From Conidiobolus incongruus B7586 (Eukaryota > Entomophthoromycota > Entomophthoromycetes > Entomophthorales > Conidiobolaceae): a stretch of DNA of 34,179 bases. The stretch is from NCBI GenBank assembly GCA_000697335.1, contig JNEM01006301.1, positions 1 to 34,179 on the forward strand, written 5' to 3'. Below are positions 1 through 10,560 of the stretch, piece by piece. The notes beneath the pieces were generated by a model that was given only the letters and a program-made list of their open reading frames with translations, was not told the origin of the DNA and ran no database searches. The stretch's first letter is position 1. Every line of letters begins with the position of its first letter. Made by a program: the position numbers and the translations under genes.

Positions 1-79
1 ATTATAAAATATTATTATATAAATAATATCAAAATTTGAAAATCAAAATTAAATATAATTTTTAATATAAATATATAAA

Positions 80-1730
80 TATAAATAAAAAATCAAATTA
101 ATACTCCTTTTTACTATTAATACCTTTTTGCTATATTTTTGGTAAGTTTCTAATATTTAAAGCAGTTTCTATTAATGACTGATATTTAATTTTAATATAA
201 TTAAATTTATTTACATTATTTTTCTTTATTATAAGCAAGTTTTTTAATTTTATAAAGTAATTCTAACTATATAGATTATAATCTAATAAATATACTAGGT
301 ATTTTAGTTTTCTCTAATTGTGTTACAAAAAACCTTTGATAGTTTTATCTATATATATTTTATAATTATAAGCTAAAATATCAAATATTCTCAATATATA
401 AATGTATTATACTAATTAAAAATTATTTTAGTTAACAAAATTTAAAACTTTTTATTACTTAATTTTCTTTCTGAAACAGAATTATATAATAAAATTGAAT
501 AACAATAAAAGGATTTAATTAATATTGACAAAAATTATTTAATATTTTAGTGAATATAATTAAAATATGAAATAAATTATTATATATAGTTATTTTATAA
601 AATATATAATAGATATTTCTAATAAGAATATATTATTGATAAAAATAATCTTAAATTTTAAAAATATTAACATTTAACAATAATTAAAGAAGTATAATAA
701 ATTATTCTGGGAAAAAAAGGCCATGTTTTTAACTAAATTGATTTAATTTAAATAATTAAATTTATAAAAATATAAATTACTTAAGTGATTAATAATTTAT
801 ATAGATATAAAATTATTTAGAAGAATTTAAAGAACTAGATTTTAATAATCTTAAAAATTCAATAATAAATTATATATCATTATAATTTATTATAATAATT
901 AACATTTAGTTTTAAATAAAATATTTATTTAATAAATTTTAAAAATAAGTTTATTTCAATATAAAATAATATTTCGTTTTGTTTTTAAATAAAGGATTAT
1001 ATTACAAAGTCTAAAATACTTAAATTATAATAATTCAATATAAAACCTAGTATTTTAAGTTATACTTTAATAAGCTTCATTTTATTATAGCAATTTTAAC
1101 TTTATTTTAAGCTTTTATTGAATTTTGAGATATTTATTTTGTATTAATATAAAAATAAAATCTAATATATATAATATTCTTATATATCTCATATTGAATT
1201 ACTTGTATAAATTTTTAATCCAAATAAAAAATAATCTTAAAAATATTTCTATTATATTATTCATAAGGGAAAAAATAACAAAAGAAATTAAATTTCTATT
1301 TTTATGATAAATTTTGAATAATATCCATATTAACTTTAAATTAAACACTTAATATTAATTAATAATTTCAAATAACTCGTTATTTTTATATAAGATTTAT
1401 TAATCTTGAATAATTTTAAAAGTTTTATTATTAAATATTAATGATAATAAAATAAGAATGTTTTAATAATCATTATTTAATTTGAATATAATTTAATCAA
1501 AAATAGTAATAAAGTATATATATACTTAAAACTAACTCTATATTTAAAAAATCAAAAATTAAAAAATTTGCCATTTTCCCTTATTAAATTAATAGTTTAA
1601 GAAAAATAATTTTAAATCTTTAATAGAAAAATTTCTTTAATATTATGAGCTTGTTAAAAACATGGCAAAAAGTTATTAATACCAAAAGAGTGCATTAATT
1701 TTATATTGTTTATTTATTTTTAATAAATCT
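80..1730. mobile_element. Degenerate element with long terminal inverted repeats, copy A
   Basis: The left end (about 80-180) reads as an imperfect reverse complement of the right end (about 1620-1730). Both carry AAATTAAT, a T-rich tract, TATTAATA, CTTTTTGC(T/C)AT(A/G)TTTTT, then TAATATT and TTCTATTAA in the same order. Similarity continues inward with gaps: GCAAGTTTTTTAATTTT near 234-250 matches the complement of 1555-1575. The interior has no supported coding region; a 60-codon frame at 1125-1307 is only A+T-rich chance sequence. This fits an old non-autonomous DNA transposon or MITE-like element. The outer limits and any target-site duplication cannot be fixed by eye in such A+T-rich DNA. 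A diverged second copy lies near 22340-23760 in the same orientation. Confidence 0.5.
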
Positions 1731-2400
1731 TATATTAATAGTTTTATTTAATTTTAATTTTAGTTCTAATAATATTCAATTGAATAGATGACTTATTTAA
1801 ATTAATGTATTAATATATAAAATTCTCAATACTTGGTTAGTTTAAATAAAAATGATAATCTAATATCTTAAACATTATATAAAATCTGGTGGGAGGGGAT
1901 AAAAAATCAATGATAATGATATTTGGATGTGATTGTTTAGTTAATATATTTAGAATATTTAGTAGTTAAAGTTAATTCCCAGCATTTTTTTGGAATGCTT
2001 ATTAGATTATTAGTTCAAGTACTTTTGGACTAAGCACTTGACTCAATTTTAAATTGAAAATTGCTAACATCTTAAAAGTTTGCCAGTCAACTTAATTTCA
2101 TTGATTGGTATTTTGTGTTTTCAAGAACCAATCCACAGACCAATAGAGATAATATGAATCGCATTCAAATATATAATTTTCTTGAACCGAAAAACCTAAA
2201 CCCTGTTAAGTTATTTTTAAATACCAATAACAATCAACCCTTGAAATCATCAAGATCTAAATTTAATCTAAATTTTTAAGATCTTAAATTACTAAATAAA
2301 GAATATTATGAAATTGATAATGGACAATTGGAAATTTTAATTGTTACCGTTTTTAACCTGATTAACTTAAAAAATTGTATTTAGAAAAAAAATAGTAATA
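1731..2400 (+). promoter_or_regulatory. Promoter-like region upstream of the WC-1-like gene
   Basis: From about 1970 the base composition is less A+T-rich than in the preceding 1.7 kb. Three CCAAT pentamers cluster within 41 bp: ATTGG (reverse CCAAT) at 2104-2108, CCAAT at 2128-2132 and CCAAT at 2140-2144. A GATA core follows at 2148-2151. CCAAT boxes bind the HAP/NF-Y complex in fungi, and GATA cores are bound by GATA factors including the White-collar complex, so self-regulation by light is possible but is inference only. The cluster lies about 260-300 bp before the ATG at 2401. No gene is seen here. Confidence 0.4.
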
Positions 2401-4373
2401 ATGAATAATAATATTGATAATACAAATAATATAAAACCAATTGATATCAACTCAATACCATTAAATGATCCATTGTTGCAAGTACCACCATTTCCCACAG
2501 GTACTAACCAAAACCCTACACCTCCAAACCCTTCGTTGTATAGTACTTCTGGTCTTGATATCATATCTCTAATTTACAAAGTTATAAATAGACCCAATCC
2601 CAAAATCCAACTGGGTCCTATAGATTTGAGCTGCTCATTTATCATAGCTAGTGCAACGCTGCCTGACCAGCCTATTCTGTACTGCAGTCCGAGCTTCGAA
2701 GCGTTGACGGGCTATACGAGTGCGGAAGTGCTCGGACGCAACTGCAGATTCCTACAAAGTCCCGACGGTTACGTGACGAAAGGCAGTCGTAGAAAGTATT
2801 GTGATGACAAGAAAGTATTCCAACTTAAGAAGATATTAATGAAGAATGGTGAAGGCCAGGTTGAAATTCTTAACTATAAAAAGAATCGCCAGCCTTTCAG
2901 GAATTTGATTACTGTGATAAGTATTGGTGAGGGCGGACAATGGCAAACTCAAAATGATAAGATTCTAAACGGGACAAAAGAAGAAAGAGTTTTGTATTAT
3001 TTTGGATTTCAAGTGGTAAACTCAAGTGTTTTAATTTTAATTTATGCATCATATTTATTATTCATTTAGGATATTGTTGAACAACCTAACGCTATTTTAC
3101 AAACTATGAAGGGTAAAACATATCATAATCAAATATTAAACTATTATTAATTATTCTTTAGACGGTAGCTATTGTGTAAATTATACAATGCTAACAGTTC
3201 CAAATTATTTATTCTCAGGTAAAAAAACAAAAATATATAATAAATAGGTATTGATTTAATATAGGGGTTTCGGAAATGATGTCCAACGTATCAGAAAGTA
3301 CTCCAACCTTGGAGCATCATCCCCATTTATCGAATAGTCAACAAGCTCAGGATATTTACTCGCATTTGAGTTCTAATGTATCGAGTGACAAATGGATTGA
3401 GCAATTACTACACACTTCCAATTCCCTCATTCAAGTGATCACTTCCAAGGGTGTTTTCGTATACACGTCTGGAAAGTGTAAAGATTGGCTCAATTACGAA
3501 TCCAACGAAATTGTAGGCTACAGTTTAAATGATTTGATTCATCCGACAGATTTGATTCCGGTGATGAGAGAAGTGAAAGAATGTGAATCGGATCCGTTAT
3601 GTCTGTCTTACAGAATGAAACATAAGACATTGGGTTACATTTGGATGGAGAGCGTCGGTAAAGCTTTTTACGATCCTCCATTACCTCTGACGAATAATCC
3701 TACAACTTCTAACAATAATGATGCTGCAAGTACTTCGGGGACTAATCCGACCTCACAAAGCAATAACAACAAACCCACTAAATATGTCGTGTTATCAGGC
3801 CGAATTTTACCCACATTCCACCTACCCCGCAAAACCCTCAATACCTTGGGCTCGAGCCTGAGTGCCTCGGATTTTTGGCTCAAACTCTCGTTGGATGGCG
3901 TAATCCTGTACGGGGATGACAACGCCAAATCCCTGTTAAAAATCTCGGACAACTTGGACTTTATTGGCAAATCTATCTTCCATTTTCTGCCTAACCATAA
4001 TATTCCCAAACTTGCGGAGGCATTCCAAAAAGTATTCAGCGGCGGCTCCCCCATCAAAGTGGTGCACGAATTGATCCCGGACGCTCCCACAGGAGCTAAT
4101 GTTCAATCTTTGGGAGAGACTGTTAGTGTAATTTATCCGGGAACTACCAAAGATGATTCGTCGCATCCTAGTTTTTTATTACTTCAGTCGCGTCCATTAA
4201 ACAATAACACCCAACCTCCAATTCCCAATTGGATCTTCAATCTTATCAATGAGAATGAAGACTTGTTCAAAGAATTTGATATCACCAGCAAAACTCACTG
4301 GGAATACAGTTACCACCAGTTGAAGAAAGAGAATCAGTGGCTCAGGGACCAGATTAGCAATTATCAGAAATAA
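2401..4373 (+). CDS. WC-1: White-collar-1-like LOV/PAS blue-light photoreceptor lacking a GATA zinc finger
   Basis: The predicted protein has 607 residues from four exons: 2401-3015, 3070-3112, 3162-3218 and 3265-4373. The introns are 54, 49 and 46 nt with GT..AG ends, and the joined frame stays open. Residues about 78-220 form a LOV domain with the motif GRNCRFLQ (112-119). Cys115 matches the residue that forms the flavin adduct in this family. The sequence across the first two introns, FGFQV-DIVEQPNAI, is a WC-1 hallmark. A second PAS domain spans roughly 285-380 and a third roughly 438-545, followed by a helical tail with HQLKKENQWLRDQ. WC-1 proteins normally act in the nucleus with WC-2 as light-dependent transcription regulators. 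The stop follows this tail directly, so there is no GATA-type finger, as in basidiomycete WC-1 proteins. The start is the first ATG of the open exon and follows an in-frame stop; an upstream leader exon is possible. Confidence 0.9.
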
Positions 4374-4896
4374 ACTGTATTTTTATTTATTTGAAATGTT
4401 ATTTGATAGAAGAATACCTTGAGATTTATAATTTATTAAAATTTTTCAATAATATCATTTTATTAATAATGCTTTAAAATATTTAAAATTGATTAAATCC
4501 ATTTAATTCCAGTTAATTTTTATTAATTTATTTTTGAAAAACTATTAATATTTTTATTGAATTTTGAATATTTACATTATGTTAATATTTGATATTAATC
4601 TGCATATTTTTAAACGTAATATTTTGGTAAGGATTTATAATTGTGCTATTTGATTACTATTTAAATTTTAACCTTTATAATTATTATTCAATATTTGATT
4701 TCATATATAAAAATTTGAATTAATTACATTTTTAAAAATAAACTATTAATTGAATAAAATTATTTTATCAATAGTTAATATTACTTTATGGACATTAAAC
4801 TAAATTCAAGTACAATTTATTATTAATTATTCAGAATAAATGATAAAAATTAGTAATTAATTGATAAATAATTTTTATATAATTAAAAGTATTAAC
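4374..4896. other. Intergenic, A+T-rich, nothing recognised
   Basis: This stretch follows the WC-1-like stop codon and must contain its 3' untranslated region. It is very A+T-rich with no open frame of note and no CCCH, GATA or other finger-coding exon that would extend the photoreceptor. Confidence 0.6.
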
Positions 4897-5258
4897 ATGT
4901 CTTGAGAAAGCCGTGTCCAGAGTAGTTTAGATAAGAGATAGATCTGGGGAATTCCAGGTAAGTGTTAGTGGGATAGGTGGTTTAATGGTTTAAGTCAAAT
5001 AGCTGCGAGGATCTAGATCGAACTCGTCTCCTTGAGGATAGCTCTAATTCCAGGTTTTATGTAGAGTGAGTTGGGTAGGGTGATTCATGAGATTCTCTGG
5101 TGACTTACATCATCGGCCAATTAAAAGATAGAGCGGGAGCAGATGGTATGCGAGGGGAAAATGACTTTAACATTAGGTTGATGTAAAAATATTTAGGTAG
5201 AAGAGAGTCACTTGGCTCTTGACAGTATGTAATGAGTGATTATAAGCGTTCCCCACTT
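4897..5258. ncRNA. Candidate structured non-coding RNA gene (G+C island), identity unknown
   Basis: About 360 nt at roughly 40-45% G+C stand out sharply from flanks that are nearly all A and T, with stops in every frame, so this is unlikely to be coding. On the + strand TGGTTTAATGG (4978-4988) resembles a Pol III A box. GATCGAACTCG about 30 nt later is a weak B-box-like sequence, and a T-run occurs near 5266. Together these suggest, but do not prove, a Pol III transcript on the + strand. I compared it mentally with RNase P, RNase MRP, SRP RNA, U1-U6 and tRNA. GAGGATAGCTC (5033-5043) faintly resembles the RNase P CR-I element and GGGAGCAG (5135-5142) the SRP helix-8 strand, but no partner strand was convincing. 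A perfect 5' splice-site sequence CAG/GTAAGT lies at 4955-4963. Alternatives are a SINE-like repeat or a spliced non-coding transcript. Confidence 0.45.
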
Positions 5259-5836
5259 ATTGTTAAATTTTTAATCTGATACAATCAAAATTGTTATTAT
5301 TCAGGATTAGAAAAGTAATTTTAAATATAATGAAAGATATATAATAAATAAAAATAAATAGTTTAAATATAGTTTATAGTATTATAGCTGACAAATATAT
5401 TAAAATTAAAAAAACGAATAAAATTATAATCAAAATTTATAGTCCTGTTAAAAAACGGGCAATACCCTTTTCATAATCGCTCATATAACAATATCGAATA
5501 AAATATATATATATTTTAAACAATTCAAAATCTAATCAAATAAAAACTGGGGATTTAATCAAGTAATGACTGAAATTTTGAAAGATATAATGATTATAAA
5601 ATTCAGATAGATAAGGGATAAATTAATTTATATACAAATTTTATTTGAATGAATACACTATTTTACAATTGTTAAAGTATAAATTATTGTGAAGAAATTT
5701 TCAATTAGTTATAGTATAACAATAAATTACTAAAATCCTATAATGTTGACATACTCTATACATGATTTGAAGTAAATAGATGAAAGGTTTAATAAAAATA
5801 CACTACTTATTTAAAATTCCACTATAAAAAGTATCT
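5259..5836. other. Intergenic, A+T-rich, one short hairpin
   Basis: No gene is supported. The only structured spot is around 5452-5472, where AAAACGGG and ACCCTTTT can pair as a short hairpin. The stretch contains the 3' flank of the small minus-strand gene that ends at 5837. Confidence 0.5.
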
Positions 5837-6064
5837 TCAACCTTTATGTTCATGATGATGTTCACGATCCTTTTGACCCATATCGGGTCTAATATCCTCG
5901 CGAGCATAAACCAAATTATCACCCTTAATACTATACAAATATTCTTCTTGATCGAATTTCGTTTGAGGATAACCCAATCCCATATTGGGTAAGTTTTCAA
6001 CGTTCACAGTGTCGTTCAATCTCTCCTGGTAAGCGGCTTTATCCGTATCGCAGTGTTTACTCAT
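5837..6064 (-). CDS. Small acidic hydrophilic protein of unknown function (75 aa)
   Basis: A 75-codon frame runs from an ATG at 6064 to a TGA at 5837. I do not recognise the family. Its composition is much richer in G+C and in charged residues than A+T-driven chance frames nearby, which supports a real gene. The protein is acidic with no membrane segment or signal peptide. It contains two Gly-Pro-Asn-Tyr-type segments (LPNMGLGYPQTKFDQEEYLY and the region around VYAREDIRPDMGQ) and a His-rich end (DREHHHEHKG). It is a single exon with no splice sites needed. It lies tail-first about 900 bp downstream of RPC2 on the same strand. It may be a small conserved fungal protein; no function is proposed. 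Confidence 0.6.
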   Translation of the reverse strand: MSKHCDTDKAAYQERLNDTVNVENLPNMGLGYPQTKFDQEEYLYSIKGDNLVYAREDIRPDMGQKDREHHHEHKG

Positions 6065-6483
6065 TGTTATGATTTACAAAGGAAAAAAATTAAATAATTT
6101 TGATCTATAGGATTTGAAGGGATTTATATACTTATTCAAAGTACTGATCAATATAATCATATTGCGGTATTTATCACATTATTTTAAATTAATGATATAA
6201 TATTGATTTCATTTAATTTGAATTATAGTATGATTTGGTTAATGTTGTCAAAATGACGATTGATCTGAAACAAGCCCATAAAATTTTTAAACTTTAATAA
6301 TGATAACAGTTTGAAATTGTTAGCTATTGATTGGTGTATCATTGGAGTGATATCAATTTTGATAAAATTTAAGTTAATGAACCAAAACATGAGTAAATAC
6401 TTAATAATCTTTGGAATTTATATTGTTTCATAGTGATATTAATTATTGTTTTTAATATATACAATAGACATGTTAATATTATA

Positions 6484-6558
<75 letters not shown>

Positions 6559-6962
6559 AATATTGGAAAAAATTGTGATTAATATAATCTTCAATTAACT
6601 TTGAATCGTCAATTAAGATAGTCATTAGGAATACTATAATTTTTTTTTGGTTTTGATAGAATTTTCGTATTTTATCATATATTATTTTTAATGATATTCA
6701 AATTGAATTATTTAAGTTGATATTTTTAATGGCTATTAAAGATTTATGAAATTTTAATAATAACATGAATTTGATTGGGATTATTTTGTATTGAGTGACT
6801 CAATATTAGAGATGTGATTAATAAAATTATTCAATTTTCCAATAAAATACTTTATCTATCTACCATTAGCAAATAATTCAGATAAATTACAAAGATTTAT
6901 TTTTTAACCTATATAATGTATTAAGGGTAATTCATTAATGCAATAATAATGAAATTCTATTT
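6065..6962. other. Intergenic region between the small gene and RPC2
   Basis: A+T-rich DNA that should include the promoter of the 75-aa gene near 6065-6250 and the 3' end of the RPC2 transcript. It carries the ATT microsatellite at 6488-6556. No gene is seen. Confidence 0.5.
6488..6556. repeat. ATT microsatellite, 23 perfect copies
   Basis: ATT is repeated 23 times without interruption. The perfect length suggests recent slippage and likely length polymorphism. Confidence 0.97.
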
Positions 6963-9900
6963 TCAGCAATTCTCTAAAATAAGTCTGGGTGCGATATTCA
7001 TGGACAGTAATTCCTGGAAGAGTAATTTGGCAGCATAGGGGATTTTAACTTGCATTACGCCCTTAGGTGTTTTACAGTGCTGGCACCAACCCTTATAAGC
7101 GATGAGTCCACATTGCTCACAAACCGAGACTTCGAAGGAGTCAGATGACAGCATGAGACGTTCGAGGATCAAGCGGGATGCACCGTAACCAATGAGACAA
7201 TCTCTTTCCATTTCACCCAATCTGAGACCACCGTCTTTAGCTCTACCTTCGGTAGGTTGGCGGGTTAAGGCTTGGACGGGACCAGTGGAACGTGCGTGCA
7301 TCTTGTCCATGACCATGTGCTTAAGTTTCTGGTAGTAGATGGGTCCGAAGAAAATGTATGCGCTGAGAGGTTCTCCAGTGATGCCGGATGTGACAAAATC
7401 TTTACCGGAGTATGAGAAGCCGTTTTCGACGAGGATACGACTCATGTCTTCGACCTTGGAGCCTCCGAACGCTGTACCGTATTGGAGTTCACCCTTTAGG
7501 ACACCTGCCTTACCTGCTAACAGTTCAATCATCTTACCAACTGTCATACGGGATGGGAAACCGTGAGGATTCATGATAATGTCAGGATACATACCAATAT
7601 CCGAGAATGGCATATCTTCCTGACCGACAATGATACCACACACACCCTTTTGACCATGACGACTGGAGAACTTGTCTCCTAATTCTGGACGACGCGTTTG
7701 TCTGATGAGTACTTTGACAAGAGTTTGCTCAGATTCCGAAGTGGTTAATAAAACCTTGTCGACGTAACCAGCTTCGGGAGCTCTATAGGTTAATGGGGTA
7801 GGCTTGAAATCTTGAGTAGATGAAGATACTTCACCAGTGGAGTTAGTAGGGCTCTGCTTATTGACGATGACCTTTCCGGTTGTTAATTTAGAACCAACCT
7901 TGGCAAAACCATCCACATCCAATTCCGAGAACCTTTCGACGGCATGGGCAGGAGCTCCCTCCATTTGGACACCGGTGACTCTGTCATAAGTTCCGTTGGG
8001 ATACTTACGAATTAAGGCAGCATATTTCTTCATTACTTGACATCTTCCAAAACCTCTGTCGACAGAGGCACGATTGAGTACTAAGGCATCTTCAATATCG
8101 TAACCTGAATAACTCATTACAGCTACCATAGCATTTTGACCAGCGGGTAACTTGTCGTAACCAATTAACTCAATAGTCTTAGTCTTGACCATAGGCTGTT
8201 GTGGGTAGACCATAAGATAGAGCAATGTATCAATACGCTCCAACTGATTGTAAGCGATTGCACCGATAGCTTGCTTACCCATAGCACATTGATAGGTATT
8301 ACGAGGACTTTGATTGTGATGAGGATATGGGATCAACCCAGCGACAGCACCAAGTACTGTGAAGGGTTCAATTTCAAGATGGGTTGTATTGGGTTTAATT
8401 TCTTTTTCATAGACTGCAATCAAACAATCGGATTCTTCATTGACGTCCAAATATTCAACGAGACCCATCTTCAAGAAATCGTCGAATTTATATTCACCTG
8501 CCTTTAATTTGTCAATATGATGTTGTTGGACGCGAGGCTTACCATTTTCAACAATGATTAAGGGACGACAGATACGACCAGCATCGGATGAGATATTAAT
8601 AGTGGATTGGGATAAATTGACATAGATACTGACGAATGCAGAAAATAAACCCTTTCTACGCAATTTACGGAATTGGTCAACAACTCTTTGGCATTTGTTG
8701 GTGAGACCAATTAAGGTACCGTTGAGAACAACTACATAGGTACCGGGTTGGTAGAGTTCGGTACCTGAGAAGAGATGGATATCTTCAACACCAAGCATAA
8801 AAATCAGCTTCTTCATAGGCTCTTCTTCGTCATCAGTGGTAATGTGAGTCATGAGGGCTAAATTTTTAACTAAACCGCAAGCTTCACCTTCGGGGGTATC
8901 GGAAGGACATAACATACCCCACTGAGACATTTGAAGGGAACGAGGGCCAGAGACCTTTCTAGTCTTTTCAAACTGACTGCTAATACGGGTCATCATACCG
9001 AGAGCACTAATATAGGATAGTCTAGACAAAACGTGGGTAATACCGGCACGATCCATCTTGAAACGCTTAATGTTCCAATTTCCTGAAGAAATAGCTCTAG
9101 TAAAACCTCCAGTAATAATTTCACCATGGAATCTGAGGGATGAAGCGGCGTCGAATCGAGAGGCCGCGTTGTTCTTTTTAAGATTTTTGTCAATGCCACT
9201 CTTTACCATGCTGTTGAACGTTTTAAATAAATCTTCAAATAGCAAACTGAGGAGTTGACCAGCTAATTCTAAACGCTTGTTACCGACGTAATCTCTATCG
9301 TCTTCGATATTGCCGTTGATAATGGACATAATCACTCTGCGAACCATAGTAGCTACGAGAAGGACCTTGGGACGGAAGTTCATATTGACAACTGGAACAT
9401 GGGTTAAAATAGTTTCAAACAAAGCAGTGAGAGCTTCTTCAGAAGGTGTGAGTTTAGGCTTATCTGCAGAAATCTTTTTCATTATTCTGACACGAGTACC
9501 AATATATTCTAAAGCTTGTTGACGTGTGAAAACACCCAATTTGGCAGCTTCTTCGATACTGGGAGCGAATTTGGAGGTGAAGTGGTGATCAGTGCCACCT
9601 ACCAATTGCGAGATTTCTCGATCACTTTCCAATCCCATGGCCTTCATAATGATTACAACAGGGATTTCTTCAGAGAAACTATTGTGTTTAAGGTAGAAGC
9701 AATCCTTCTTAGTGATAATATGAGTTTTGGTTTTGAGCTCCATGTTACTGGATGTGACAGATGCAAGCATCATGCCCTTAGAATCCTTTTCGACAATGAT
9801 ACGATTCTTGGACAGCTGCTCCTGGACGAGAATAACTTTTTCTGTACCTCTGATAATAAAGTAGCCTCCAGGATCGAGAGGACATTCTCTAGCCTGGGCC

Positions 9901-10560
9901 ATCTGATCATCCGTCTTATTCTTTAATACACAAATATTACTACGCAACATGACAGGTAACCTGCCGATGGGGACACCCTTCATTACACAAATTTCAGAAC
10001 CTTTAGTATACTCAACATCTACATAGATACTGGCAGAATAAGTCAAATCTCTTAATCTACATTCTTGAGGTGTAATAGCCTTATCATAAGAGTGCTGATC
10101 CATTCTTTCTGGTGTGCCAACTGTAACGGATGTATATCTCAAATAAAAATTCTGGTCCACCTCACTCGTAATTAAATTATTTGCCTTGATAATTTTTTTG
10201 ACTTCGACATCGATGAAATAGTTAAAGGAGTCAAGATGTTGCTTGACTAAACCCTTGACTTGTAAGTATGCTGGTAATAATTTCCATTTGTCCTAAAAAT
10301 TTTTACCAAATTCAATACCAATATAAAAAATAATAAGAGGATATTAATTAAGAATTATTTACCTCGATAGTTTTAACTGGAGCGTTCAAGTCCTCCCCTT
10401 TAAAATGTTCCATAAGATCCACATTGGGTTGAACGTAGTTGGGGTCAATATCATCCAAATTGGAAGCTTTGCTACCGTTCAGTCTGTCTTTGATAGGGGT
10501 TTTGTTCACTTGACCGTTTACATTCGAATCAGTCTTGGATTGACTCTTTCTAGGTGACAT
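6963..10560 (-). CDS. RPC2: DNA-directed RNA polymerase III second-largest subunit (C128/RPC2)
   Basis: The protein has 1175 residues from two exons, 10560-10363 (66 codons) and 10292-6963 (1109 codons plus stop), joined in phase 0 across a 70-nt intron (10362-10293); yeast and human homologues are about 1130-1150. It forms half of the Pol III active centre, making tRNA, 5S and U6 RNA. The Pol III type, rather than Rpb2, is shown by [18 protein letters not shown] right after the intron, [11 protein letters not shown] (144-154), [20 protein letters not shown] (511-530) and [14 protein letters not shown] (793-806). [12 protein letters not shown] is at 938-949. A C-terminal zinc site uses Cys1124, Cys1127, Cys1136 and Cys1139. 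The first exon encodes a poorly conserved, polar N-terminus, usual for the family. The ATG at 10560 is the first in frame. No damage is seen. Confidence 0.97.

Noticed and set aside
1125-1307. 60-codon frame in the first A+T-rich block
   Set aside because: It is Ile/Lys/Asn/Leu-rich chance sequence inside the inverted-repeat element.
4800-4966. U1 snRNA on the minus strand, because ACTTACCTG (the U1 5' end) reads at 4963-4955
   Set aside because: The following sequence has no U1 stem-loop I features and turns into plain A+T-rich DNA after about 70 nt; the + strand reading is simply a perfect 5' splice-site sequence.
4965-5030. A tRNA gene within the G+C-rich island
   Set aside because: Box-like elements are present, but neither a seven-pair acceptor stem nor a proper T stem can be drawn.
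8199-9926. Several + strand frames of 66-136 codons opposite RPC2
   Set aside because: They are antisense shadows of the strongly conserved RPC2 exon.
6963-10292. Assignment of the large minus-strand gene as Pol II RPB2
   Set aside because: Segments such as [18 protein letters not shown] and the short ending after the C-terminal zinc site match the Pol III subunit RPC2, not RPB2.
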